A DNA stretch of 17,110 nucleotides, from positions 1-17,110 of the forward strand of contig CAYLZN010000096.1 in assembly GCA_964387935.1 (NCBI GenBank), read 5' to 3'. Shown in pieces: positions 1-6,387 of this stretch. How positions within the stretch are numbered: the first letter of the stretch is position 1; each line of letters starts with the position of its first letter. The position numbers were made by a program, and so were the translations under genes. The DNA comes from CAYLZN01 sp964387935. Its GTDB lineage: Bacteria; Acidobacteriota; Vicinamibacteria; Vicinamibacterales; JAFNAJ01. The notes under the pieces were generated by a model. The model saw nothing but the letters and a program-made list of their open reading frames with translations, was not told the DNA's origin and ran no database searches.

Positions 1-479
1 ATGAGCACGCGGTCGCCTGGGTGGATGTGGGCGAGCCGCATGAAGTGCAGGGCGGTCAGTCCTCCCATGGGAACGGCGGCGGCCTCCGCGAAACTCATGT
101 TCCGGGGCTTCTCGACGATCGTCCCTCGCGCGGGCATGGCCATGAATTCGCCATAGGCGCCCAGGCGCAGCCCGGACGTGCCGAAGACCTGGTCGCCCAC
201 CTTGAAGACGGCCACGTCCTTGCCCAGACGTGCGATCTCGCCGGCGAAGTAGGCGCCGAGAATCCGGCGACGCGGCCGTCTCACGCCGAGCGCCAGGCGC
301 AGAGGCAGCCAGAACCATCGGACCGAGAACCTGAAGCTGCGTAGCTCGCAGTCGGACTTCGTGGCTTCGGCCGCGCGTACCTTGATGAGCACCTCATCGT
401 CTTTGGGCAAAGGTGTGCTGAGGTCGGCGAGTTGCAGCACCTCGGGGGGGCCGTACCGGGCGTAGGTGATGGCTTTCAT
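1..479 (-). CDS. MDR-family NAD(P)-dependent alcohol dehydrogenase / quinone reductase, partial (N-terminal 159 residues)
   Basis: The reverse strand encodes MKAITYARYGPPEVLQLAD at the start, the standard opening of medium-chain dehydrogenase/reductase proteins of the zinc-independent quinone oxidoreductase type. The visible part is the GroES-like domain, with VGDQVFG near residue 97 and SFAEAAAVPMGGLTALH near 130. It ends at PGDRVLI, just before the Rossmann nucleotide-binding domain, which lies beyond the left edge. I see no cysteine/histidine pattern for the catalytic zinc of classical alcohol dehydrogenases. The ATG overlaps the stop codon of the upstream glycosyltransferase gene (ATGA), so translation is probably coupled and this is the third gene of a leftward operon. 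The substrate cannot be told from sequence. The gene is cut by the window, not broken. Confidence 0.88.
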   Translation of the reverse strand, partial: MKAITYARYGPPEVLQLADLSTPLPKDDEVLIKVRAAEATKSDCELRSFRFSVRWFWLPLRLALGVRRPRRRILGAYFAGEIARLGKDVAVFKVGDQVFGTSGLRLGAYGEFMAMPARGTIVEKPRNMSFAEAAAVPMGGLTALHFMRLAHIHPGDRVL

Positions 480-1780
480 GTCCTCGCCTCCGTCACGACC
501 TCCCTGGCCAGCAGCACGAACACTGGCACGTACTCGACCAGGCGGACGAGCGTGTAGTCCACCCAGAGGCCTTCGAGCTGATAGGTCACGAACGTGAGGC
601 TCGTCAGGCTCACCGTTCCCACCAGGGCCAGGCCGCTCGCGCACGGGGCCATTGGCAGCAGGACGGCGAGCCAGCCGACGTACCACGGGTGCACCACCGG
701 GGCGCACAGGATCAGCAGGAGCACGGCGTAGACGGACGAGCTCGCGAGGGTCGGCGCGCCGGTGGCTGCGGCACGCGTCGCGCCACGACCCGACCGCCAG
801 GCCAGCAGCGCCAGGGCGAGCGCGAGCAGGAGCCCGCAGAGCGCCCGCGTCAGCGGAGTATCGCGCAGGAAGTAGCGCAGCACGTTGAACACGGAGCCGT
901 TGAACCGCCAGCTCTGCGCGAACCGGAACAGCCCGTCGAAGAGGCCGGGGTCGTCGAGGTACGGCACGAACTGCACGCCGACCGTGAGCGCCGGGACGAG
1001 CAGCACGGCGAGGCGCTCGCGCCACCCGCGTCCGGCGAGGAAGAGGAACGGCAGGATCACGGCTGCCACCGGCTTGATCGACATCGACAGCCCGAGGAGC
1101 ACGAGGCCCCCGGTTTTCCAGCCCCGGAGCCAGGCCAGGAGGCCGAGCACGAGGAACGGAAAGCCGACGGCATCGACGTGCGCGTCGATCGCGAACTGGA
1201 AGATCGCCAGTGGCGCCGCCGCGTAGAGCAACGCGTGGGTCCCGGGCTTCCCGAGATGACGCAGCAGCAGGACCGTGCCGCCGACGGCCAGCGCCTCGGC
1301 GAGCAGCACCAGGAGCCTGATGCCCCAGATCGCCTCGCCGCTCAGGCGGTACGCCAGACGGAACACCCACTCGGCGAGCGGAAAGTACGGCGTCTTGAGG
1401 CTCGGGTTGTTGACGAGACGCGGGAGCGTCTCGGTGTGGAGGGGCTGCAGCTCGGGCGCGTTCGGCGCATGGAGATAGGGACTGAGCCCCGCGGCCTGCA
1501 ACCGTCCGTCCCACACGTATCGATGGAAGTCGTCTGAACCGATGGGCGTCGTGAACAGGAACGTGGCTCGCACGAGGAAGAGCAGCGCGAGCAGCATCGC
1601 CAGTTCATGGCCGGGCAGCGACGCGCGCAGGACGGCTGGCGCGATCAGCAGGAACAGCGCCGAAGTACCGATGAACAGGACTGCGTAGCCGACCACCGGC
1701 GGCCACTGAAGCCACGGGAGCAGGATCACGCCGGCCGCAATGCTGATCACGCCGACGAGGGTGGCCAGTCGAGGAGTCAT
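476..1780 (-). CDS. GT-C fold membrane glycosyltransferase (GT87/DUF2029-like)
   Basis: A 434-residue, very hydrophobic protein with about ten to twelve predicted membrane segments. The first loop after the N-terminal helices carries GSDDFHRYVWDGRLQAAG (residues 81-98) followed by SPY. The acidic pair D83-D84 with R..WDGR..AG..PY is the usual catalytic-loop signature of polyprenol-phosphate-dependent GT-C transferases such as GT87/DUF2029 and MptA/B-like mannosyltransferases. By family knowledge these move a sugar from a polyprenyl-phosphate donor on the outer face of the cytoplasmic membrane; donor and acceptor here are unknown. Its ATG overlaps the stop of the oxidoreductase gene upstream (TGATG) and its stop overlaps the ATG of the downstream dehydrogenase, so it is the middle gene of a tightly coupled operon. 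I am sure of the class and unsure of the exact family. Confidence 0.85.
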   Translation of the reverse strand: MTPRLATLVGVISIAAGVILLPWLQWPPVVGYAVLFIGTSALFLLIAPAVLRASLPGHELAMLLALLFLVRATFLFTTPIGSDDFHRYVWDGRLQAAGLSPYLHAPNAPELQPLHTETLPRLVNNPSLKTPYFPLAEWVFRLAYRLSGEAIWGIRLLVLLAEALAVGGTVLLLRHLGKPGTHALLYAAAPLAIFQFAIDAHVDAVGFPFLVLGLLAWLRGWKTGGLVLLGLSMSIKPVAAVILPFLFLAGRGWRERLAVLLVPALTVGVQFVPYLDDPGLFDGLFRFAQSWRFNGSVFNVLRYFLRDTPLTRALCGLLLALALALLAWRSGRGATRAAATGAPTLASSSVYAVLLLILCAPVVHPWYVGWLAVLLPMAPCASGLALVGTVSLTSLTFVTYQLEGLWVDYTLVRLVEYVPVFVLLAREVVTEART

Positions 1781-3099
1781 CAGACCATGCTGAAGTCGTA
1801 GGGCGTGCGCATCTCCCTCGAGAGATGCGAATCGGCCTCCGCATCACCCTCGAACCGTTCGCGCGACGGGTCCCAGCGGAGCTTCCTGCCCAGACGAAGG
1901 GCCATCACGCCGAGATGACACACACTGGCGGCCCGGTGCCCGACCTCGGCAGGGGCGATCGGGGCCTTGCGCGTGCGCACGCACTCGACGAAGTTCTCCA
2001 TGTGGTCGTTGCTCACGTACACGCGCGGGGCGCTCTCGGGCAGGCGCTCCCGCAGCAACTCCCGGCTGCTGGCCTCGATGAGGCCGCGCGTCACCCAGAT
2101 CCACCCGTCGGTGCCGACGAACCGGATGCCGTGCTGCTGCCCGTTCGGGTCCTTCGCGGATCCGTTCACCTCGCTGGCCGTCGTGCTTCGGCAGACGTGC
2201 TCCACGCCGTTCGCATAGGTGTAGGTCACCTGGTATTCGCTCGCCGCCGTGAAGCCGCCCGGGATCATCTCGACCGTCGGCTTTCCCTCGATCGTGACGG
2301 GCCCGGAATCGTCGAGGCCGAGCGCCCAGAGGACGATGTCGTGGTGGTGAGCGCCCCAGTCCGTCAGCGTCCCGCCGGCATACTCCCACCAGAAGCGGAA
2401 GCCGTGGTGCGTGCGTTCCTTCACGTACTCCACCCGCGGCGTCTGACCGAGCCAGAAATCGTAGTCGAAACCCGTCGGCACCTGTCCGGGCGAGAACGGG
2501 CCCTGCCGCAGGCCGGCGGGCAGCCACACCTCGACCCGCCTGACGGTGCCAATCCGCCGGTTCCGGATCAGGTCGCAGGCCAGCCGGAAGTGCACGCTGC
2601 TCCGCTGCTGCGAACCGGTCTGCAGGATGCGGCCCGTCTGGCGCTGCGCGTCGATCAGGGGCTGGCCCTCGGCAACCGTGAGCGTCAGCGGCTTTTCGCA
2701 GTACACGTCCTTGCCGGCGCGCATCGCAGCGATGGAGACCAGCGCATGCCAGTGATCGACCGTCGCGCAGATGACCGCATCGACGTCCTTGCGCTCGAGC
2801 AGCTTTCGGAAGTCGGCATAGGGGTCCGCCTGCGGAAAGACCGTGCGGGCCTTGCGCAACTGCCCCTCGTCCACGTCACAGAGCGCGACGATCCGGCCGA
2901 AGCGCTCGGCGTTCCGCGCGTCGGCCGTCCCCATGTTGCCGCACCCGATCAGGCCGAAGCGCAGGTCGCCCGACGCGAGGTCGCCTGGCGCAGGCGTCTG
3001 CGCGGCCCGACACTCGTCGACCATCCACTGCGGCAGCGCAAGGCCTGCGGTCCCGGCGATCCGGAGGAACTCCCTCCGCGAGGGGTCATTGGGTGACAT
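1780..3099 (-). CDS. Tat-exported Gfo/Idh/MocA family oxidoreductase
   Basis: The chosen ATG gives a 439-residue protein opening MSPNDPSRREFLRIAG, a twin-arginine signal followed by a hydrophobic stretch. This points to export to the periplasm in folded, cofactor-loaded form. The Rossmann motif FGLIGCGNMG follows near residue 50. The family EKP motif (DVYCEKPLTLT) and the GGTLTDWGAHHHDIVLWAL segment with its conserved histidines are present. Family members oxidise or reduce sugars, inositols or related compounds with NAD(P). An in-frame ATG three codons upstream (3108) is an alternative start; neither has a clear Shine-Dalgarno. The frame stays open to 3540, but that part overlaps the divergent DUF1080 gene and has no family similarity. 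It heads a three-gene leftward operon and lies back to back with a 3-keto-disaccharide hydrolase-like gene, a common partner in 3-keto-sugar catabolism. Confidence 0.93.
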   Translation of the reverse strand: MSPNDPSRREFLRIAGTAGLALPQWMVDECRAAQTPAPGDLASGDLRFGLIGCGNMGTADARNAERFGRIVALCDVDEGQLRKARTVFPQADPYADFRKLLERKDVDAVICATVDHWHALVSIAAMRAGKDVYCEKPLTLTVAEGQPLIDAQRQTGRILQTGSQQRSSVHFRLACDLIRNRRIGTVRRVEVWLPAGLRQGPFSPGQVPTGFDYDFWLGQTPRVEYVKERTHHGFRFWWEYAGGTLTDWGAHHHDIVLWALGLDDSGPVTIEGKPTVEMIPGGFTAASEYQVTYTYANGVEHVCRSTTASEVNGSAKDPNGQQHGIRFVGTDGWIWVTRGLIEASSRELLRERLPESAPRVYVSNDHMENFVECVRTRKAPIAPAEVGHRAASVCHLGVMALRLGRKLRWDPSRERFEGDAEADSHLSREMRTPYDFSMV

Positions 3100-3120
3100 C
3101 GGGACCATGGTAGCGTGCAG

Positions 3121-3137
3121 TGCGCTACGATAGCGCA
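3121..3137. promoter_or_regulatory. Perfect inverted repeat between divergent oxidoreductase and DUF1080 genes
   Basis: TGCGCTA and TAGCGCA are exact reverse complements separated by CGA. The site lies in the 62-bp gap between the divergent starts at 3099 and 3162. A further TAGCG half-site is at 3111-3115. Position and symmetry fit an operator controlling both directions, but no regulator gene is visible nearby, so this is an inference. Confidence 0.4.
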
Positions 3138-3150
3138 ACCTCGCCTCATG

Positions 3151-3158
3151 AAGGAGGT
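3151..3158 (+). promoter_or_regulatory. Strong Shine-Dalgarno that fixes the DUF1080 start at GTG 3162
   Basis: AAGGAGGT lies just before the GTG at 3162, with four bases between GGAGG and the start codon. The alternative starts (GTG 3120 upstream, ATG 3186 downstream) have no such site at a workable distance. Confidence 0.7.
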
Positions 3159-3161
3159 CCA

Positions 3162-3959
3162 GTGCGTGCGATTCGATCAGCCTCGATGCCCGTCGCCATG
3201 GTGTGTGCGCTCGGGCTCGGAGCCGTGGCGGTGACCGGCGGCCAGCAGCCGCCACCCGGCTACGACGACACGCCATGGCAGCCGGATGGCAAGTGGCGCA
3301 TTCACGACTCCAGGCGGCCGGTCCCGCCTGTCGTGAAGCCGGGCGCGTTCGTGAGCCTGCCTCCGCCGGCGGACGCCGTGGTGCTGCTCGGTCCCGGGAG
3401 CGACCTCTCGGCCTGGCAGATGACTGATGGGAAACCCGTGAGCTGGGCGATCGCGGACGGCGTCCTGCAGTCGGGCAAGGGGAGCATCCGGACGCGCCAG
3501 GCGTTCGGCGACGTCCAGGTGCACCTCGAGTTCGCCACACCGTCAGAGGTCAAGGGCAGCGGCCAGGGCCGCGGCAACAGCGGGGTGTACCTGGCAGACG
3601 CGTTCGAGATCCAGGTCCTGGACAGTTTCGAGAACCCGACCTACGCCGATGGCCAGGCCGCGGCCATGTACGGTCAGTTCCCGCCCCTGGTCAACGCCTC
3701 GCGCGCCCCGGGGGACTGGCAGTCGTACGACATCGTCTTCAGAGCTCCGCGCTTCGGAGCCGACGGCACGCTCGCCGCGCCCGCCATCATCACCGTCCTC
3801 CACAACGGGGTGCTCGTGCACGACGCGCGTGCGTTCTGGGGGCCCACGGAATACAGGAAGATCCTCCCGTACGTGCCGTCCAACGCCCGCGGGCCCGTTC
3901 GCCTCCAGGACCACGCGAACCCGGTGCGCTTCCGGAACATCTGGGTGAGAGAGCTGTAA
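3162..3959 (+). CDS. Secreted DUF1080 / 3-keto-disaccharide hydrolase domain protein
   Basis: A 265-residue protein from the GTG supported by a strong ribosome binding site. Residues 1 to about 27 form a signal peptide (basic MRAIR start, hydrophobic core, small residues before GGQQP). The rest matches the DUF1080 jelly-roll domain: SAWQMTDGKP near the start, GRGNSGVYLADAFEIQVLDS in the middle, GDWQSYDIVFRAPRF, HNGVLVHD, and the typical end RLQDHANPVRFRNIWVREL. Family members bind or hydrolyse carbohydrates, including 3-keto-glycosides, outside the cytoplasm. It is transcribed away from a Tat-exported Gfo/Idh/MocA oxidoreductase; that pairing supports a joint role in oxidative glycoside breakdown, with the oxidoreductase handling the 3-keto sugar. 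The glycoside itself cannot be named. Confidence 0.92.
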   Translation: MRAIRSASMPVAMVCALGLGAVAVTGGQQPPPGYDDTPWQPDGKWRIHDSRRPVPPVVKPGAFVSLPPPADAVVLLGPGSDLSAWQMTDGKPVSWAIADGVLQSGKGSIRTRQAFGDVQVHLEFATPSEVKGSGQGRGNSGVYLADAFEIQVLDSFENPTYADGQAAAMYGQFPPLVNASRAPGDWQSYDIVFRAPRFGADGTLAAPAIITVLHNGVLVHDARAFWGPTEYRKILPYVPSNARGPVRLQDHANPVRFRNIWVREL

Positions 3960-4081
3960 GGCTCACGGCGCTCGGGTGACCGTGCCGAGTGCTGAGTGCC
4001 TTGTGCCGGGTGCGCCCCCAAAAGACGGGCACGTGCGACGGCGCTCCGCTGGGCTCCCCCTGCGGAAGCGCCCGAACCCTC
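3960..4081. other. Intergenic stretch without a recognisable gene
   Basis: Downstream of the DUF1080 stop the sequence holds short imperfect GAGTGC/GTGCCG-type direct repeats (about 3982-4012), and neither strand gives a convincing protein. I see no clear terminator hairpin with a T tract. Together with the relic that follows and the unassigned bases to 4298, it forms a 339-bp gap before hicB. Confidence 0.4.
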
Positions 4082-4176
4082 ACGTCACTCCCAGCGCGGC
4101 CCGGTGAGGTGACGTCCTCGCCAGGGGCACCGATGACGGCACGGTTGCCGTCGATCGCTACACTGGATCCGAAGGC
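4082..4176 (-). pseudogene. Relic of an FG-GAP (integrin-alpha-like) beta-propeller repeat
   Basis: The reverse strand reads AFGSSVAIDGNRAVIGAPGE and then DVTSPGRAG, which matches the typical FG-GAP repeat (phase-specific SVAIDG, then AVIGAPG.D). The frame directly upstream is closed by TGA at 4177-4179, and there is no start codon or second repeat. It therefore looks like a single surviving blade of a larger secreted or adhesion protein, left at the island border next to hicB. Confidence 0.5.
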
Positions 4177-4298
4177 TCAGGGAGACCATCCACTCTCGGG
4201 CAATCCTCTGTAGCGCGAGACGTCTCGGACGAGAGCGGGTGGGAATCCTGAACTTCGACGTGCTCGTGCAGCGGACGCTCGCGGAGGTGGAGAAGTGA

Positions 4299-4655
4299 TT
4301 ACGCGCGCAGGCGCGGCCGACCGCCCTTGCGACCGTTGGCGCGCGAGGCGGCCGCCTTCGCCGGTGTCGTGCGTCGTCCAAGCCAGGCGCCGACGCCGAC
4401 GACGCGCAGAACATGAGGCCGGCGTGCCTCAGGCATCTTGACGGTTGCGACCCGGAGCTCGGCGCGAGCGTCGGGCAGCATCTCACCCGCCTCTTGCAGC
4501 AGATCGAGATGGGCGCTCAGCGCCTTGCGGACGCCGGCTTCTGCCTGGCGCATCGTATCCCCGGCGGCGTAGACGCCGGGCACGCCGATGACATACGCGC
4601 TAACGGAGCCGTTGGACTCCCGTTCGAGGACGATCGGATAGTGGCGCGTCTTCAT
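4299..4655 (-). CDS. hicB: HicB-family antitoxin
   Basis: A 118-residue protein with the partially degraded RNase H-like HicB fold. It runs YPIVLERESNGSVSAYVIGV then PGVYAAGDTMRQAEAGVRKA and LSAHLDLLQEAGEMLPD, the standard order for this family. HicB binds and blocks the HicA RNase and usually represses the operon. The C-terminal tail is basic (ANGRKGGRPRLRA) and could serve as the DNA-binding part, since no ordinary HTH or RHH domain is evident. The gene starts 16 nt after the hicA stop, with GGGAG seven bases before the ATG. Toxin-first order is normal for hicAB. It marks the left edge of the module cluster. Confidence 0.9.
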   Translation of the reverse strand: MKTRHYPIVLERESNGSVSAYVIGVPGVYAAGDTMRQAEAGVRKALSAHLDLLQEAGEMLPDARAELRVATVKMPEARRPHVLRVVGVGAWLGRRTTPAKAAASRANGRKGGRPRLRA

Positions 4656-4671
4656 GCGATGGCTCCCGGCG

Positions 4672-4866
4672 CTACCCCTTCAGGCCTGCGTCCTTGAGAA
4701 TGCGGTGCAACAGGCCCGGCCCTACATCCTTCTTCGTATGAACCGCAATCGTCACGGCCCGGCGCGTCTCGGGATTCCAGAACTGCCGGTGGCTGCCCTT
4801 CCCGGTGCGCCGTTCCTCGAATCCGTGGGCCTCCAGCAGGCGAATGAGTTCGGCCCACGTCATCAC
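4672..4866 (-). CDS. hicA: HicA-family mRNA interferase toxin
   Basis: A 64-residue protein with a dsRNA-binding-like fold: TWAELIRLLEAHGFEERRTG, then GSHRQFWNPETRRAVTIAVH, then a C-terminal helix. The G-S-H motif holds the catalytic histidine of HicA toxins, which cleave mRNA when free of HicB. The start may be GTG 4866 or the adjacent ATG 4863. No ribosome binding site precedes either; instead a good -10 box ends eight bases before the ATG, so the transcript is probably leaderless. All key residues are present, so the toxin looks intact. It forms a two-gene leftward operon with hicB. Confidence 0.92.
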   Translation of the reverse strand: MMTWAELIRLLEAHGFEERRTGKGSHRQFWNPETRRAVTIAVHTKKDVGPGLLHRILKDAGLKG

Positions 4867-4870
4867 TGGA

Positions 4871-4899
4871 AGAATAACCTGACGTTAGGTTAGCGTCAA
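4871..4899 (-). promoter_or_regulatory. hicAB promoter with palindromic operator between -35 and -10
   Basis: On the reverse strand TTGACG (4894-4899) and TATTCT (4871-4876) are separated by exactly 17 bp. The spacer contains the near-palindrome AACCTAACGTCAGGTT (4876-4891; one mismatched symmetric pair around an ACGT core). A repressor bound there would block RNA polymerase, which fits the usual HicB autoregulation. Seven bases separate the -10 box from the ATG at 4863. Confidence 0.6.
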
Positions 4900-5057
4900 A
4901 CCTCACGGCGCAGCGCATGCCTCTCGCGTGCTCGATGCGCTCGAGCCGCGATGCCCTGAGCCGCGCGTCGGCCTGGTCCTGCCCGCCTCGTTCGCGGACG
5001 ACGCGGAGTCGAGGCCCTGGCGGCGTCGAGCGCGGGGTTTGGCTCGGGAGCGCACCT
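4900..5057. other. Intergenic stretch, no recognisable content
   Basis: Between the hicAB promoter and the kinase relic, frames are open on both strands because of the high GC content. None of the translations shows a recognisable domain or a normal amino acid composition; they are arginine-rich. I assign nothing here. Confidence 0.4.
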
Positions 5058-5362
5058 CAATGCCTCCTGTTCGGCGGTCAGCCGCCGCCGGAGGGTGCGC
5101 AGGTCCGCCACGAGGTCGTCGACGTGCTGGTAGCGATCCTCCCTTGCCGGGTGATGACGTCCCCGGTGTCGCGGCCGAAGCCATCGGACCACAGCTGCCG
5201 CTCGCTGCCGGCGTCGATCGACCGCACCGTGATGTGGGCGCGTTCGCCCAGCTTCTGCGCGGCGCCTTCGACCACCGCCTCGACATCGAGTTCCCGGGCC
5301 ACGGTCTTGAGCGGCTTCGGCTGCTTCTTGTAGTGCATGACCGACGTCCGTGCGAGGCTGAT
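5058..5362 (-). pseudogene. Relic of a Ser/Thr kinase: FlgO/TolB-like domain fragment joined to the kinase C-terminal helix
   Basis: From 5362 to 5144 the reverse strand reads SVMHYKKQPKPLKTVARELD, VEAVVEGAAQKLGERAHITV, and RSIDAGSERQLWSDGFGRD. This is the FlgO/TolB-like domain that follows the membrane helix in many acidobacterial Ser/Thr kinases. At about 5144 a different frame takes over with REDRYQHVDDLVADLRTLRR, the last helix of a PknB-type kinase domain. In an intact protein the kinase end precedes the FlgO part, so the order is reversed and the frames do not match. There is no start, ATP-binding region or membrane helix. It is a rearranged remnant on the same strand as the kinase N-terminus that begins at 6903, on the far side of mntA-hepT. 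Confidence 0.65.
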
Positions 5363-5452
5363 TCTGGCTGGATTCTGCCGTGCTGGCCGCGCGCCGCCGG
5401 TCGCAAGTCGCAAGCCGATTGTCCACCTTCCACCGGCGGCGTCGGAACGCCG

Positions 5453-5458
5453 TATACT
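5453..5458 (+). promoter_or_regulatory. Probable -10 box of mntA-hepT giving a leaderless mRNA
   Basis: TATACT (five of six consensus bases) stands six bases before the GTG start at 5465, which puts the expected transcription start at the start codon. The -35 is weak (TTCCAC at 5429-5434, 18-bp spacer). No Shine-Dalgarno precedes the GTG. Confidence 0.5.
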
Positions 5459-5464
5459 CCCGCT

Positions 5465-5860
5465 GTGACCCTGGATCCGGCGCTCGTCGACGTGTTGAGG
5501 CAGTTGGCCGCGCAGCACCCGAACGTTCGCGCCTTGTACGTGTTCGGCTCGCGGAGTTCCGGCACCGCGCGGGTCGACTCGGATGTGGACGTCGGCGTCC
5601 TCTACCGAACACCGGAGCCCCTCGAGACCACGCTGCTGCTGGAGGATCTCACCGAGCGCGCGCTGGGGCGCCGGGTAGACGTGGTGGACGTCGCACGCGC
5701 CGGCGCGTTCCTCGCCTTCGACATCGTCCGGGGCGAACGGGTCTTCAGCCGTGATGTCGCCGACACGGATCGCTTCGAGCTGTACGTCCTCGCCCGCGCG
5801 GGCGACCTGCTGCCCTTCGAACGGCAGCGCCAGGCCGCGCTGATCGAGGGGCAGCGATGA
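5465..5860 (+). CDS. mntA: MntA-type minimal nucleotidyltransferase antitoxin
   Basis: A 131-residue protein from GTG 5465. It carries the pol-beta nucleotidyltransferase signature G28-S29-x10-D40-x-D42 (FGSRSSGTARVDSDVDVGV) and a third acidic residue at D72 (RRVDVVDVA). In characterised MNT-HEPN pairs this enzyme transfers AMP to a tyrosine beside the HEPN active site and so inactivates the toxin. The stop overlaps the ATG of the HEPN gene (ATGA), giving coupled expression. The frame is open far upstream to 4928, but that part is arginine-rich and antisense to the kinase relic, so the GTG directly after the TATACT box is the better start. The module lies opposite in strand to the kinase fragments on both sides. 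Confidence 0.92.
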   Translation: MTLDPALVDVLRQLAAQHPNVRALYVFGSRSSGTARVDSDVDVGVLYRTPEPLETTLLLEDLTERALGRRVDVVDVARAGAFLAFDIVRGERVFSRDVADTDRFELYVLARAGDLLPFERQRQAALIEGQR

Positions 5861-6315
5861 GCCCCGGCCTGGTCAGCCCCGTCGTGGTCGCCGACAAGGT
5901 CGCGCTCATCGGTCGCATGCTCGACGGCATTCGCAGCGTGCCCCTGTCGGATCTCGAGGCCTTCACGTCGGACCCGCGGATGGTTGCGGCCGGCGACTCC
6001 TATCTGAGACGCGCGCTCGAGGCGCTCCTGGACCTGGGCCGCCATGTGCTGGCCAAGGGATTCGGCCGGGTTCCGGCCGAATACGCCGAGATCGGTCGAC
6101 AACTCGGCGAGGTCGGCGTGCTCGACGTGTCGGAGACCTCGCGCCTCGTGCTGATGGCGAGGTATCGCAACCGGATGGTGCACTTCTACGACGAGATGAC
6201 CGATGCCGAGCTGTTCACCGTGCTCTCGACGAAGCTCGGCGACATCGAGGCTGTAGTCGCGGGAATCACCCGCTGGATGGTTGCGCACCCCGAGCGCGTC
6301 TCCGACGAGGAGTGA
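5857..6315 (+). CDS. hepT: HepT-type HEPN ribonuclease toxin (DUF86)
   Basis: A 152-residue, mostly helical protein of the HEPN/DUF86 family. The catalytic R-x4-H-x-Y motif is intact as R104, H109 and Y111 (RYRNRMVHFYDEM). Y111 is the tyrosine that MntA modifies in studied systems. HepT is an RNase kept in check by AMPylation. Its ATG overlaps the mntA stop by four bases. Length and helix pattern are normal for the family, and the end TRWMVAHPERVSDEE is a typical unstructured tail. The gene is intact and its stop is followed within 25 bp by a small GC-rich hairpin. Beyond that comes the broken end of a kinase gene on the other strand. Confidence 0.92.
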   Translation: MSPGLVSPVVVADKVALIGRMLDGIRSVPLSDLEAFTSDPRMVAAGDSYLRRALEALLDLGRHVLAKGFGRVPAEYAEIGRQLGEVGVLDVSETSRLVLMARYRNRMVHFYDEMTDAELFTVLSTKLGDIEAVVAGITRWMVAHPERVSDEE

Positions 6316-6340
6316 ATCCGGCAACCGGCCTGGGGCGCCG

Positions 6341-6356
6341 CGGGCGGCTTCGCCCG
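6341..6356. terminator. GC-rich hairpin downstream of hepT (terminator-like, no T tract)
   Basis: CGGGCG-GCTT-CGCCCG forms a six-base-pair stem with a four-base loop, 25 bp after the hepT stop. There is no T run, so factor-independent termination is doubtful. A similar stem sequence occurs at 9747-9768. Confidence 0.3.
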
Positions 6357-6387
6357 GGAGCGTCCAGTCGATGATGCGGGCCCACGT

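Noticed and set aside
3100..3540. N-terminal extension of the oxidoreductase frame up to 3540
   Set aside because: It is arginine-rich, antisense to the well-supported DUF1080 gene, and would bury the twin-arginine signal 147 residues into the protein.
4239..4298. Short plus-strand frame VGILNFDVLVQRTLAEVEK ending just before hicB
   Set aside because: Only 19 residues from a GTG, with no ribosome binding site or recognisable family; it may be a relic, but I cannot support it as a gene.
4928..5464. N-terminal extension of the mntA frame from 4928
   Set aside because: The extension has no domain, is antisense to the kinase relic and lies upstream of the TATACT promoter; family length fits the GTG at 5465.
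5602..6387. Kinase stub 1 as a functional 433-residue kinase
   Set aside because: The C-terminal lobe is absent and the downstream residues are antisense translation of hepT and mntA.
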